Virus record (IMG/VR): IMGVR_UViG_3300032722_000019 | Span: 1 to 63,733 of that record | DNA: 63,733 nucleotides | Reading direction: 5' to 3' (one strand) | Origin: a virus | Shown here: one piece after another, positions 8,124 to 16,686 of the stretch | Layout: each line of letters begins with the position of its first letter | Numbering within the stretch: the first letter of the stretch is position 1 | The notes under the pieces: model-generated | The model's input: only the letters and a program-made list of their open reading frames with translations | Database searches by the model: none | Told to the model about the DNA's origin: nothing | Program-made: the position numbers and the translations under genes

Positions 8124-9188
8124 CTAGACTGACAGTTGTTGAACGTAGATTTCGTCGCCCTGCACCAGGCACTCTTCGATGACCTGGCGGGCGACGTTGC
8201 GGATGCTCTGCTGGTTGTAGCTGACCTGGAAGGTGATCCGCTTCTTCATGGCCAGGGTGAGCAGCTCGCTCTGGGCGGCCTTGACGTCGCGGACGGTCGG
8301 CGTGTTCATCAGGCCGAGCAGGCCCGTGTCCGTGCCGTAGGCTATGGCGGCGTCCTGGAAGGTCAGCGCCGCGTCGTTGGAGGCCCCGAAGAGCGTCACC
8401 CGGACGGTGTCCCGGGCCAGCTGGTAGTGCGATGCGGTCGGGCCCAGCGTGGGGACCGCCTGGATGACCTCCGTGTCCTCCTCGCCGATGTGGACCGCGC
8501 CGTAGGGAGGCGGCAGGTTCTGCGGCACCGCGAAGGAGGGGTACAGCGGGATGACCGGGAAGGGCAGCAGCACCGGGTAGGGCGGGGCGTAGGCGTTGAT
8601 GGCCAGCCAGGCGGGCAGCGAGTTGGAGACCACCACCTGCCGCCCGTTGAAGTCCGCCGGGCTGTCTATCAGCTGGCTCTCCATCGTGGAGTAGACCGCG
8701 TCGCCCACGTAGTGCCAGAGCCCGGCCTGGCGGTAGAAGTTGGAGCGCGAAGAGAACGCGAAGCGGATGCGGTCGATCGTCGCGATGAAGAGGGTGTTGG
8801 GGCCCACTCGGTTGAGGCCCTGAACCTCCTGCTCAGAGGTGAAGGTCACGCGGTTGACCGCGTAGTTGGCCTCCTCGGTCTGGCTCATCCCGGTGGCGTA
8901 GTGCAGGGAGCCTCGGGCCTCCAGCGTGTTGTCCTCCACGCCCGCGGCGGCCGCGCCGTTGAAGGGGGCCGTGTTGAACGCCGCGGTGTTGAACGCCGCC
9001 CCCCGGACCAGCGCCGCGGGGGTCAGGAGGGGGGCGGCCACCCAGAACACGAAGCCGTCCACCGGCAGCACGAGTCGGTTGTACTGCTGGAAGACGACCG
9101 ACTGGTTGGAGCTGATCGCCCTCTCGCCCTGGCGCAGGTCCGCGGCCAGGGGCGAGGCGGAGCCGATGGCCTCGTCGAGAGTGGGCAA
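8124..9188 (-). CDS. Conserved virion structural protein with FNT repeat insertion
   Basis: The product has 354 residues. The core has patterns that I associate with a conserved neck/tail protein of this myovirus type: YNRLVLPVDGFVFWV, RIRFAFSSRSNFYRQAGLWH, QVVVSNSLPAWL and a C-terminal NQQSIRNVARQVIEECLVQG. At about residues 65-80 there is a short repeat AAFNTAAFNTAPFN, similar to two repeats in the I-like baseplate protein at 60377-61462. The function is inferred only from position between connector-type genes and the sheath gene. Confidence 0.5.
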   Translation of the reverse strand: MPTLDEAIGSASPLAADLRQGERAISSNQSVVFQQYNRLVLPVDGFVFWVAAPLLTPAALVRGAAFNTAAFNTAPFNGAAAAGVEDNTLEARGSLHYATGMSQTEEANYAVNRVTFTSEQEVQGLNRVGPNTLFIATIDRIRFAFSSRSNFYRQAGLWHYVGDAVYSTMESQLIDSPADFNGRQVVVSNSLPAWLAINAYAPPYPVLLPFPVIPLYPSFAVPQNLPPPYGAVHIGEEDTEVIQAVPTLGPTASHYQLARDTVRVTLFGASNDAALTFQDAAIAYGTDTGLLGLMNTPTVRDVKAAQSELLTLAMKKRITFQVSYNQQSIRNVARQVIEECLVQGDEIYVQQLSV

Positions 9189-9191
9189 CGC

Positions 9192-9560
9192 CTACTCCTC
9201 CTTCTCGGCTTCCTCCTCGGCCGGCCGCGGGGGCCACACCGCCGGCCGCGGGCCCCGGTAGACCCAGCCGTGCGCGGCCAGGTACTCGGGGGAGAAGCCC
9301 AGGCGGTTGCCGGTGCCCAGGACGGGCAGCCAGCAGGAATTGGGGCCGGACCACTGCATGGCCACTCCGTGGCCGCCGTGGGGCGGGGTCAGCACGTGCC
9401 AGCTGCCGTCCGCCACGGGGGCGGGGGGCGTGGCGCGGGCCGGCGCGTGGGCGCAGCGGGCGGGCAGCGCGGGGCGCCCCACGTGGACGTAGCCGCGGCC
9501 GTGGCTGAAGACGTGGCAGCAGGGGTCCTGGTGGGCCTGCTCTCTGTTGACGTTGGTCAT
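9192..9560 (-). CDS. Hypothetical protein in neck/connector region
   Basis: The product has 122 residues. The centre (DGSWHVLTPPHGGHGVAMQW, GFSPEYLAAHGWVYRGP) is rich in Trp, Gly and His; the N-terminus has a CC pair. The ATG at 9560 overlaps the previous stop (ATGA) and the stop is 3 bases before the next start, so translation is probably coupled with its neighbours. Not recognised. Confidence 0.45.
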   Translation of the reverse strand: MTNVNREQAHQDPCCHVFSHGRGYVHVGRPALPARCAHAPARATPPAPVADGSWHVLTPPHGGHGVAMQWSGPNSCWLPVLGTGNRLGFSPEYLAAHGWVYRGPRPAVWPPRPAEEEAEKEE

Positions 9561-10057
9561 TGCTCTATCCAGACCTTGACCGAGGCCTGGTAGAGCCCCG
9601 TGTCTATGAAGGAGGGACGGCGCGGGTTGGAGCCCGCGTAGGGGTGGGCCAGCCGGTGGTTGACGCCGGCCAGCGCGGCCTGGGTCGGGACCGCCAGCGT
9701 GGGGCCCTTGAGGCTGGCCTGGTACTCGGCCTCTCTCGAGGAGAGGTAGTGCTTGAACCAGGCCTCTATCTCGGAGCAGGCCGGGGCGAATATCTCGGGG
9801 TTGGCCGGGCGGTTGTTGAGGACGTTGTCCAGGTCTCCCAGGACCGCCTCCACCAGGCTCTCCTCTATGCGGTCGCGGTAGGCCTCGAAGAAGGTCTCCA
9901 TGACCGCGTAGTGGTCCTCCAGGTACTCCGCCACCTCTCCGGTGGTGATGCTCAGGGTGACCTTGCGGCGCTTCTTGAAGGGCTTGCCCTTCTTGGTCAG
10001 GTGCTCCTGCTCGTAGGCGTAGGGGACGTCGATGACCCCTATGTTGAGGGTCGTCAC
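9557..10057 (-). CDS. Probable neck/tail completion protein
   Basis: The product has 166 residues: mostly helical, basic near the N-terminus (TKKGKPFKKRRKV), with the ending RRPSFIDTGLYQASVKVWIE. That ending, with a small aromatic-rich C-terminal strand, recalls HK97 gp10-like or Mu-like tail completion proteins. Overlaps both neighbours by 4 bases (ATGA). Position between the capsid genes and sheath supports a head-tail joining role, but the family call is tentative. Confidence 0.45.
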   Translation of the reverse strand: MTTLNIGVIDVPYAYEQEHLTKKGKPFKKRRKVTLSITTGEVAEYLEDHYAVMETFFEAYRDRIEESLVEAVLGDLDNVLNNRPANPEIFAPACSEIEAWFKHYLSSREAEYQASLKGPTLAVPTQAALAGVNHRLAHPYAGSNPRRPSFIDTGLYQASVKVWIEQ

Positions 10058-10581
10058 CCCCAGCAGCCGCGCGACAATCCCACGATGCCCGGCCCGTAGG
10101 ACTGCGCGATGCCGAGGTACTGCCGGCCCCAGGGGGTCTGGAGGTTGGCCAGCTGGCTCACCGTGAGCTTCTTCGCCCAGTCGGGCACGTCGTAGCTGGC
10201 GGAGGTGCTCTCGTCGCTGGCCGAGGTGATGGCCCCGCTGACGAAGCCGTTGAGGTTGAACTGCTTGCGCGTCCAGGCCCAGTAGGCCATGGGCGGCTTG
10301 GAGCCCCTCACGGCCGGGGCGTCCGGGGCGTCCTGGGCGAAGTTGACCAGGCGGTCTCCCGCCAGGTTGTACACCGCCAGCGCGTAGGGCGACAGGGAGT
10401 CCGGCGTGCCCAGCGGGGGGACGGGTCCCCCCACGCTCCTGAGCGAGGGGTTGACGAACATCAGCGCCACGTTGTAGGACATCCCGATGACGGGGCTGTC
10501 GTCTGGGAGGACCGCTGGGGACACCCCCATGACCTTTCGGATGAACGGGTCTAGGTAGTAGGAGAGGTTGGGCTGACTCAA
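10054..10581 (-). CDS. Hypothetical virion protein, head-tail region
   Basis: The product has 175 residues and a TTG start at 10581 that overlaps the previous stop (TTGA). It has hydrophobic and polar alternation without charged clusters and motifs such as AYWAWTRKQFNLNGFVSGAI. The longer open frame upstream of 10581 reads the complementary part of another gene and was not used. Probably a structural or connector protein by position. Confidence 0.45.
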   Translation of the reverse strand: MSQPNLSYYLDPFIRKVMGVSPAVLPDDSPVIGMSYNVALMFVNPSLRSVGGPVPPLGTPDSLSPYALAVYNLAGDRLVNFAQDAPDAPAVRGSKPPMAYWAWTRKQFNLNGFVSGAITSASDESTSASYDVPDWAKKLTVSQLANLQTPWGRQYLGIAQSYGPGIVGLSRGCWG

Positions 10582-10814
10582 GGCCTGACCACCTGGATGG
10601 TCGCGCCCTGGCTGTTCTCCACGAACGCGATGTGGAAGTCGGCGCCGTCCTCGTCGCCCTGTGGACGGAAGACCTCGACGGTCTCGTCCGGGGCGCCCGC
10701 GGGCTTCTTGAGGAGGACGCGGGCCACTCCGTCGCCCGGCTCCACGCAGGCCTCGACGCACTCCACGTTGCGGGTGCGCCGGGTCCTCTCGTTGCGGAAC
10801 TTGACGGTCAGCAT
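10578..10814 (-). CDS. Hypothetical small beta-rich protein
   Basis: The product has 78 residues (MLTVKFRNERTRRTRNVECV start, VENSQGATIQVVRP end), with alternating beta-type residues and balanced charge. It is part of the late operon between a connector-region gene and the gene at 10833. Not recognised. Confidence 0.5.
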   Translation of the reverse strand: MLTVKFRNERTRRTRNVECVEACVEPGDGVARVLLKKPAGAPDETVEVFRPQGDEDGADFHIAFVENSQGATIQVVRP

Positions 10815-10832
10815 GGCGCGCGCCTCCCCCGC

Positions 10833-11369
10833 TCAGGCCCGCTTCTGTCCGGGCCGGCCGCCCTTGCCGTCGGGGCGGACGATGACGCCCTCCTCGATGC
10901 GCTTCTCGCCGAGCTCGGACTGGGCCACCTGCTCGAACTCCACGCTGGTCTGCTTGGGGGCGATGAGGCTGGCGGCGTCGAGCACGGCCTGGCTCACGCC
11001 CACGGCCGCGGCCTGGCGGCGCGCGGTGCCCTGCTTGGCGTACACGCCGTTGTTGATGTTGCGCTGGCGACGGATGGCCTCCTGGGTCGGGGGCTGGTCC
11101 TCGCGGTAGATGTAGGGGACGACGAAAGGCTTGTTGCGGCTGACCTCGTCGTGCTTGGTCAGGCCGACCTTGCTCAGCTGGTCGATGATCGAGATAGCCT
11201 GGGCCCGGTGGAGGTCTCCGCCGATGGCGACGGTGCCGCCCGAGGGGATCTTCTCCTGGCGGTGCGAGCGGAAGCGGTCCGCCTCGTCATGGTTCCCGTC
11301 CTTGTCGAAGTCCAGGCGGTAGCAGACGATCTGGTCCTGCATGGTGCAGTTGGAGATGTAGAGCTTCAT
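10833..11369 (-). CDS. Conserved hypothetical protein downstream of the major capsid gene
   Basis: The product has 178 residues. The first half is beta-rich (MKLYISNCTMQDQIVCYRLD, KIPSGGTVAIGG), the second half is helical and charged and the end is basic (GGRPGQKRA). It follows the capsid gene after a 110-base gap that contains two hairpins, so its expression may be set lower than that of the capsid. It may be a head or connector component. Confidence 0.5.
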   Translation of the reverse strand: MKLYISNCTMQDQIVCYRLDFDKDGNHDEADRFRSHRQEKIPSGGTVAIGGDLHRAQAISIIDQLSKVGLTKHDEVSRNKPFVVPYIYREDQPPTQEAIRRQRNINNGVYAKQGTARRQAAAVGVSQAVLDAASLIAPKQTSVEFEQVAQSELGEKRIEEGVIVRPDGKGGRPGQKRA

Positions 11370-11412
11370 GTCCTTTGGTCCTTCTTCTACTTCTTCTGTG
11401 GGAGGGTGGTGC

Positions 11413-11478
11413 CGCCCCCGGCGTTGGCGCGCCGGAGGCGGGTCGTTTTCGCCCCGTTTTCGACTCGTTTCCGAGTCG
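11413..11478 (-). terminator. Two hairpins after the major capsid gene (attenuator or processing site)
   Basis: Immediately after the capsid stop codon lies a perfect 7-bp stem with a 4-base loop (CGACTCG TTTC CGAGTCG, 11461-11478). It is followed by a GC-rich stem (CCGGCG...CGCCGG with flanking CCGCC...GGCGG) at about 11413-11442. No U-run follows either stem, so complete termination is unlikely. They may stabilise the capsid message or reduce read-through into the next genes. Confidence 0.5.
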
Positions 11479-12495
11479 CTAGTAGGCCATCGAGATGAGC
11501 AGCAGCGCCTGGTAGCGCGGGGCCCAGCCCGAGGAGATGCGCCACTCCATCATGAAGTGGGTCATGCCCATCGGCATCGGCGAGATGATCTCGGTCGGGG
11601 CCGCCTTGTCGCAGTACTGGGTCAGGCAGGCCGCCCAGTTGGGAGCGCCGCCGCCCCACACGTTGGTGTTGTGGCCGGTCGCGGCGGGGACCGCCACCTC
11701 CGGCATCGCGAGGATCACCAGGTCGGTGCCGCCCGAGCCCTTGCCGATCAGGGTATCGTCGTACACCCAGATCAGGTCGTCCCCGTTCTCCATCAAGATT
11801 TCCTTGACGGTGCCGCGGGTCGAGGCCGTGCCCGCCCCCTCGCGCTGGAACTGCGTCAGCTGCACTACGTTGTACTCGAACGAGCCGAGGATGCGCTGCG
11901 GACCGAGGATGGTGAAGCTGCGGCCGATGCCCAGCTGCAGGGTGGCGGTCTTGAGCGCCAGGATCTGCTGCGACAGGAAGAAGGCCATCTGGCCGTTGTC
12001 GTAGCTGCGGGCGGTGTCGTTGCCGAACGAGTCCGGCGGCAGGTTGATGGCCTGCGCGCCGGGCGCGTTGACCAGGCCCTCGCCCATCTCCGGGTGTAAC
12101 CCGTAGAGGCAGGCCTCGCGGGCCAGCTGGTTGTTGCCCTGCCGCATGCCGTTGCGGTACTCCTCCACCACGGAGAGGCCCCAGCGGCCGCCGGCCGCCA
12201 CGTCGTGGTGGTCGTACTGGTTGGCCACGCGGAGCAGGTAGGTCGGCGTGCTGATCATGGACGCGAGGATGTCCACGCTCGGGAGCTCGTTGAAGGCCGA
12301 CTGGCCCGCGGCCACCCGGTTGCGGAGGTTGAGCTGCTTGGCGTAGACCAGCAGCGAGTCGCTCTCGAGCCGCGTCCGGAGCTGCCCGTCGGCGAGCAGC
12401 TCGATGAAGCCGGAGGCCTGCGTCTGCTGACGCAGGAACTCGGGCTCGATGAACGAGGGGTTGAGGGTGACGAAGCTAGCGGCTTGCAGAGACAT
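11479..12495 (-). CDS. Major capsid protein
   Basis: The product has 338 residues. The N-terminal half (FLRQQTQASGFIELLADGQL, VEEYRNGMRQGNNQLAREA) and C-terminal half (GTDLVILAMPEV, ISPMPMGMTHFMMEWRISSG) match the general layout of HK97-fold capsid proteins of the DUF2184 type. It follows the protease/scaffold and cement-like genes, the usual place. The GC-rich hairpins right after its stop fit a highly expressed gene. No long N-terminal delta domain is visible, consistent with a separate scaffold in the upstream fusion protein. Confidence 0.85.
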   Translation of the reverse strand: MSLQAASFVTLNPSFIEPEFLRQQTQASGFIELLADGQLRTRLESDSLLVYAKQLNLRNRVAAGQSAFNELPSVDILASMISTPTYLLRVANQYDHHDVAAGGRWGLSVVEEYRNGMRQGNNQLAREACLYGLHPEMGEGLVNAPGAQAINLPPDSFGNDTARSYDNGQMAFFLSQQILALKTATLQLGIGRSFTILGPQRILGSFEYNVVQLTQFQREGAGTASTRGTVKEILMENGDDLIWVYDDTLIGKGSGGTDLVILAMPEVAVPAATGHNTNVWGGGAPNWAACLTQYCDKAAPTEIISPMPMGMTHFMMEWRISSGWAPRYQALLLISMAY

Positions 12496-12536
12496 GCTTT
12501 GGGTTCCCTATTGCTGTGCGGTTGCGGGGATGAAGG

Positions 12537-13403
12537 CTAGATCTGGATCACGGCCGCACAGCCGTCGTAGTTCCAGGTGGCGAAGCCGGTCACCGGGTCG
12601 TAGTTGACCACGATGTTGTCGTTCAGGCTGATCTCCAGCACCGAGCAGGGGAGCGCCACGGAGGCACCCGAGCCTAGGGTGAGGGAGCCGCCCGTGATGG
12701 TGGAGGCGCCCGCACCGGGCGTGCCCGCCAGGGTGACCTGGGTGCCCGCGACCGCCGTGGCGGTGTAGGTGCCGTCGAGCGAGGCGTAGGCCCCCGTGCC
12801 GGTCAGGCCCGAGAGGATCACCGAGTCGCCCGCGCTGAACGGGGCGGCCGCGGACATCGTCAGGACGATGACGCCCGTGGTGTTGTTGTAGGTGCCCGAC
12901 GAGATGGTCAGGGTGCCCAGGTAAGGCACCAGGCGCTGGGCCACGAAGTCCCAGGAGACCGGGCCCGAGATCGGGCCGCCCTGCAGGGAGACCAGGTCGG
13001 GGTCGGCCGCCACCCAGATGCGGGCCTTGGAGCCCAGGGCGTAGGAGTTGACCAGGCCGCCGGCCGCGGTCAGCGGAACGGGGCTCTGCGGGGTGGTGAC
13101 CGCCGCGTAGTTCTGGTCGAACACCGAGAAGCCCGCCAGCGCCTTGGAGCCGGTGAGGCCCGTGGCGCGGCCGACCTGGACGCCGAGCGCGGCGCTGGGG
13201 CCCGTCCCGCCGCCCGGGGAGGGCACGTTCTCGAAGATGCCCACGCCGCCCCACATGGGGAGGGTTTCCGCCGCGGCGAGGATGCCGCCGCGCAGGCGCC
13301 ACACGGCGCTGGGGTCGGAGTAGGCCGTGCCCTGCCGCCCACCCACGCTGGTGGTGTTGAACAGGCCCTGGCCGTTGGTCGTCTTGTACGGGTTGAACTG
13401 CAT
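12537..13403 (-). CDS. Probable capsid cement/decoration protein with a beta module
   Basis: The product has 288 residues and lies between the protease-scaffold fusion and the major capsid gene, where decoration proteins are encoded. The N-terminal 160 residues contain GGILAAAETLPMWGGVGIFE and a VNSYALGSKARIWVAADP segment, typical of structural cement proteins. About residues 165-243 form a beta-rich insertion (FSAGDSVILSGLTGTG, SLDGTYTATAVAGTQ), a relative of the modules in tail proteins. The C-terminal part (DPVTGFATWNYDGCAAVIQI) returns to the presumed core. Confidence 0.65.
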   Translation of the reverse strand: MQFNPYKTTNGQGLFNTTSVGGRQGTAYSDPSAVWRLRGGILAAAETLPMWGGVGIFENVPSPGGGTGPSAALGVQVGRATGLTGSKALAGFSVFDQNYAAVTTPQSPVPLTAAGGLVNSYALGSKARIWVAADPDLVSLQGGPISGPVSWDFVAQRLVPYLGTLTISSGTYNNTTGVIVLTMSAAAPFSAGDSVILSGLTGTGAYASLDGTYTATAVAGTQVTLAGTPGAGASTITGGSLTLGSGASVALPCSVLEISLNDNIVVNYDPVTGFATWNYDGCAAVIQI

Positions 13404-13452
13404 TTAAGTCTCCGGAGTCCTTTGGGTTTCTGGTCTGGCCGAGGCCGCGGCT

Positions 13453-15468
13453 CTAGCCGCGGCGCGCGCCCGGGGTGGGGTTGATCCAGCGCACGCCGCG
13501 CTGGCCGACCGGGCCGGCCAGGGGCCGCATCCAGGCCGCGGTCTCCCCGTAGAACTCGTTGAAGGTGTGGCCGCCGTCCTGGCGCGAGCGCATGACGAGG
13601 GTGCCCTTGGCGATGTCCGTGGGGTTGCGGGCCGCGGTGATGGCGTCGGCGATGATGTCCGCCTCGGCCATCTCGAGCAGCGAGTCATTGACCGCGAGCA
13701 GGCCGATGTCCTTGTCCTTGTACTTCGACGAGTGCTTCTGGAGCTCGCGGAGACGCTGCATGCGGTACTCGTGCAGGGTCTGGCCGAGCAGCGGGGCCGG
13801 GGCCTGCCCGCCGTGCGCGCTGTAGGCGGAGTCGAAGCGGGCCTGGGCCTGCAGGAGCGCCGAGCGGCTCTCGTGGTTGTTGTTCCGCATGGCTCCCTCC
13901 ACCTGGCCCTTGAGCTTGGCCAGCTCGTCGCGCAGGTCTGCGATGGTCTGCGCGTCCTTCTTGGCCTTCTTCTCCTCTTCCTCGGCGTCCTTCTTCTCCT
14001 TGGCCTCCTCCTCGGCCTTCTTGTCGATGTCCTCGGCGTCCTTCTTCTCCTTCTCCCAGGCCTCCTCGGCGTCCTTGCGGCGCCGCTTGGCGCTATCGGC
14101 GGCCATGTCCTCGGACTCGCCGGCCTCCATCATCGCGTCCTTGCACGCCTTCTCCGCGGCGTCCATCTTCTCCTTGTGCTCCTCCTCGCTCTCCTCGGAG
14201 TCCTTCTTGGGGAACTCGAAGGCGTCGGCCTTGGCCTTGGCGTCCTTGCGCTCCTTCTCCTCGGCCGCGTCGACGCGGGCCTTGAGCTGGGCCACGACGT
14301 CCTTGACGCCGACCAGGCCCTCGAGCAGCTTGTCCAGCTTGCCCTCGTCGCCCTTGGACACGCTGTCGGCACGGGCCAGGAGGGCCTCCGCCTCGGCCAC
14401 GCGGGTCGCGTAGCCCGCCTCGGTCTCGCCCTCGATGCGCTTCAGTTGGATCTTCATCTCTCCGTCTCCGTCTGTTCTGGTGTGGATGTTCTCTACGCCT
14501 GTCGGATCACCGCCCTTGTCCCAGACGCCGCGCTCGCAGATAGCGAGGTGATCCAGCAGGCTGGGCTTTCCTTCTACTATGACCTGGGTGCCGCCCTCCA
14601 GCGTGAGCGTGGTGTTGTCGGCCCCCAGGAGGACCCCCGGGCTGGTGGACAGCTGCGTCTCGGTCAGGGCGCGCGCGGCGTCCTGGTCGTAGACGCGGGC
14701 GATGCCCCAGGGCTCCATCTCTCCGTTCTCGTCCGGGCGCAGGTAGGTGATCATGATCGCACCGATGCTGCGTTCGGCGTACTGCCGAGTGTTGAGGATG
14801 GCCTCCTCGGGGTGCATGATGATCACGGGCAGGCCCTGCGCTCGGCGCAGGAACTCCGGGCTGTTGTAGTCCTCGGGCCGGCGGTAGACCACCTCGGCCT
14901 TCTGGACGACCTTGCCCTCCGCGTTCTTCTTCTCGCCCCGGATGGCCGTGCCCACGCCGCTGATGCGCAGCGCGAACAGCCAGATGTTACCGTACTCCTG
15001 AGGGCTGACCAGCTCGCCGTCGCGGATGGCCTCGGCCACCTGGAGCTCGTCGTTCATCGTGAAGCGCCGCAGCGCCACCGCGCAGCCGGGGTGGAGGGGG
15101 GCCGGCGGGCTGCCGATGTCGGCCCAGGCGTAGCCCAGGTGCTCGTCGTTGAGCACCGGAGTGAAGTCCTCGGCGTCCCGGACCAGGAAGGTCGTGAAGT
15201 CCACCTGCTCGCCCTGGGGAGGCGTGACCAGCGGGCTGTCCTCCTGCGGACGCAGAGAGCGGGTCCAGAACTTGAGCTGGTCCTCCTTGGCCTTGAACCC
15301 GGTCTCCTCCTGGGTCTCCCGGATGGCCGTCTGCTGGGCGGTCTCCTCGCCCTCGCGCCGGCCGCCGGGGAAGGCCCACATCCCGGGGTAGTCCGAGCCC
15401 GGGCCGCGCTGCAGGAACAGCGCCTGGCCATGTTTGTTGAGGATGAGGAGGCCGGCCGCGCGAATCAC
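13453..15468 (-). CDS. Nudix hydrolase - prohead protease (DUF2213-like) - scaffold fusion
   Basis: The product has 671 residues. (1) Residues 1-120 are a Nudix domain with an intact box: G36, E42, REXXEE at 50-55, G57. (2) About 150-345 resemble DUF2213 prohead proteases (EVVYRRPEDYNSPEFLRRAQ, LPVIIMHPEEAILN, SIGAIMITYLRPDENGE, LDHLAICERGVWDKGG). (3) About 365-550 are a highly charged Lys/Glu coiled coil, as in scaffolding proteins. (4) The last 110 residues form a separate region. Protease plus scaffold in one chain is common; a Nudix domain at the front is unusual. The protease would mature the prohead and remove the scaffold. The Nudix substrate (a nucleotide) is unknown. Overlaps the upstream gene by 4 bases. 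Confidence 0.82.
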   Translation of the reverse strand: MIRAAGLLILNKHGQALFLQRGPGSDYPGMWAFPGGRREGEETAQQTAIRETQEETGFKAKEDQLKFWTRSLRPQEDSPLVTPPQGEQVDFTTFLVRDAEDFTPVLNDEHLGYAWADIGSPPAPLHPGCAVALRRFTMNDELQVAEAIRDGELVSPQEYGNIWLFALRISGVGTAIRGEKKNAEGKVVQKAEVVYRRPEDYNSPEFLRRAQGLPVIIMHPEEAILNTRQYAERSIGAIMITYLRPDENGEMEPWGIARVYDQDAARALTETQLSTSPGVLLGADNTTLTLEGGTQVIVEGKPSLLDHLAICERGVWDKGGDPTGVENIHTRTDGDGEMKIQLKRIEGETEAGYATRVAEAEALLARADSVSKGDEGKLDKLLEGLVGVKDVVAQLKARVDAAEEKERKDAKAKADAFEFPKKDSEESEEEHKEKMDAAEKACKDAMMEAGESEDMAADSAKRRRKDAEEAWEKEKKDAEDIDKKAEEEAKEKKDAEEEEKKAKKDAQTIADLRDELAKLKGQVEGAMRNNNHESRSALLQAQARFDSAYSAHGGQAPAPLLGQTLHEYRMQRLRELQKHSSKYKDKDIGLLAVNDSLLEMAEADIIADAITAARNPTDIAKGTLVMRSRQDGGHTFNEFYGETAAWMRPLAGPVGQRGVRWINPTPGARRG

Positions 15469-16349
15469 TTACCCTTAGCCTCGTCCTGGGCCTTGTTGAA
15501 GCCCGAGGCCCAGTTGTAGGCCGCGTCGCTGCCCTCGCTGTAGGGATTAGCCTGGCGAGTCTTGCCGGCCTTGAACGCGGCAGCGCCCTCCTCGGCGTGC
15601 TTTCGGTTGTAGGCGACCGCGTCCTTCTTCCCCATCCGGTCGACCCGGCGGGCCACCTCGGCGATCTCTCCGACCACGGCGTCCATCTCGGCCACGCAGT
15701 CGTCGAGGGTGGCGTCCTTCTTGGAGCCAGACTCCATCTTCCTGATAGCAGCCTCGGCCTCAGCCTTCGTCTTGTACATCGCGTCGCCTGCATAGTCGCC
15801 GTTCTTGTCTGCGATGTACCAGGTGTGGGAGTGCCCTTCGCGGGCAAGGTCGGGGTTCTGCTTAGCCGTGTACTGGGCCGCGTCGTTCTTATTCGTCGCC
15901 ATCAACTTCTCCACTTCCGTGCGGACCGCGCCCTCGTCCAGCGCACGGCTCAGGGGAATCTCGAAAACCTTGGTGCCCAGGGGGACCTTGACCTGGACCA
16001 GCCACTTGTCGGCGGTCTGCTTGAGGCCGGTGATCTGGCCTGCATCAGAGCGGGTGTCCTTCCACTCGACCCGGATCATCGGGCCGCCGCTCGTCAGGCC
16101 GACGGCAGAGGCCTGTCCCGAGCTCTCCGCCTTCTCGAGGACCTTGCCTTTGCGGCCGTCGAACATGTACGTCTTGCCCACCTGGAGGCTGTTGTACATG
16201 GACTGGCGGACGTTCATCCAGCTGGTCACGTCCCCGCGTGCCTCGGAGTAGGCGATGGCCACGGCCTGCTTCTCCGGTTTGCCGGCATGGCGCTCGGTAG
16301 CGATGTTCTTGGAGATCGTAGCCTGGGAGGAGCCGGACAGGAGGGGCAT
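15465..16349 (-). CDS. Hypothetical head-region protein with a DUF6496-like N-terminus
   Basis: The product has 294 residues, starting at ATG 16349 (TGATG overlap with a 31-residue gene). The first 40 residues (GSSQATISKNIATERHAGKP, KQAVAIAYSEA) match a short conserved phage segment often seen as its own small protein. The middle is beta-rich (VRVEWKDTRSDAG-type); then comes a HSHTWYIADKNGDYAGDAMY segment and a helical C-terminus (AYNRKHAEEGAAAFKAG). It looks like a fusion of several small domains. It is encoded between MuF-like and protease genes, but its role is unknown. Confidence 0.55.
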   Translation of the reverse strand: MPLLSGSSQATISKNIATERHAGKPEKQAVAIAYSEARGDVTSWMNVRQSMYNSLQVGKTYMFDGRKGKVLEKAESSGQASAVGLTSGGPMIRVEWKDTRSDAGQITGLKQTADKWLVQVKVPLGTKVFEIPLSRALDEGAVRTEVEKLMATNKNDAAQYTAKQNPDLAREGHSHTWYIADKNGDYAGDAMYKTKAEAEAAIRKMESGSKKDATLDDCVAEMDAVVGEIAEVARRVDRMGKKDAVAYNRKHAEEGAAAFKAGKTRQANPYSEGSDAAYNWASGFNKAQDEAKGK

Positions 16350-16444
16350 CAGAGACTCCTGATCACGCCGATCAGGATGATGGCGAGCAGGGAGCAGAAC
16401 ATGGTCCGGGTGACCAGGTCCGCGCGCCGCCAGAGCCGGATCAC
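16349..16444 (-). CDS. 31-residue single-span membrane peptide
   Basis: A GTG at 16444 overlaps the previous stop (GTGA) and the TGA overlaps the next ATG (TGATG), so it is tightly coupled on both sides. The product has a short basic head (VIRLWRRADLVTR) and a hydrophobic span (MFCSLLAIILIGVI). The tight packing is the main evidence for a real gene. Function unknown. Confidence 0.5.
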   Translation of the reverse strand: MIRLWRRADLVTRTMFCSLLAIILIGVIRSL

Positions 16445-16686
16445 GACAGCGCCAGCATGTTGGTGGCCGTAGTCCCCGAGGTGTTGATCTCGGAGAAAGC
16501 CACCGGGAACACGCCGACCGGCACCGCCTTGAACAGGACCGCGTTGTCCTGCCCGGCGGGGACGCCGGTGATGTCCCCCGAGACGCCCACGTAGATCGCG
16601 GTGCAGGAGAACGGGGTGTCCAGCACCACCGCGGCCGCGCGACCGAAGTTGGAGACTGGGCTGGGGATGAACGGCAGCTTAGCCAT
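16441..16686 (-). CDS. Small conserved virion protein
   Basis: The product has 81 residues. The pattern GVSGDITGVPAGQDNAVLFK and the ending EINTSGTTATNMLALS resemble a small structural protein common in head-gene clusters of tailed phages. All-beta composition with few charges. The ATG at 16686 overlaps the upstream MuF-like gene by 8 bases. Probably a decoration or spike component of the head; the exact role is unknown. Confidence 0.6.
   Translation of the reverse strand: MAKLPFIPSPVSNFGRAAAVVLDTPFSCTAIYVGVSGDITGVPAGQDNAVLFKAVPVGVFPVAFSEINTSGTTATNMLALS

Noticed and set aside
5569-8172. Very long minus-strand frame across the sheath gene (867 codons)
   Set aside because: Its translation is Arg/Gly/His/Pro-rich and is the shadow of the sheath and tube genes in a different frame, a common effect of high G+C.
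11461-11478. Intrinsic terminator after the major capsid gene
   Set aside because: The stem is perfect but has no U-run and the downstream genes belong to the same late unit, so it was kept only as a possible attenuator or processing hairpin.
13567-15519. Long plus-strand frame opposite the protease-scaffold gene
   Set aside because: Leu/Gly/Val-rich reverse reading of the Lys/Glu coiled coil; no ribosome site, wrong strand for the operon.
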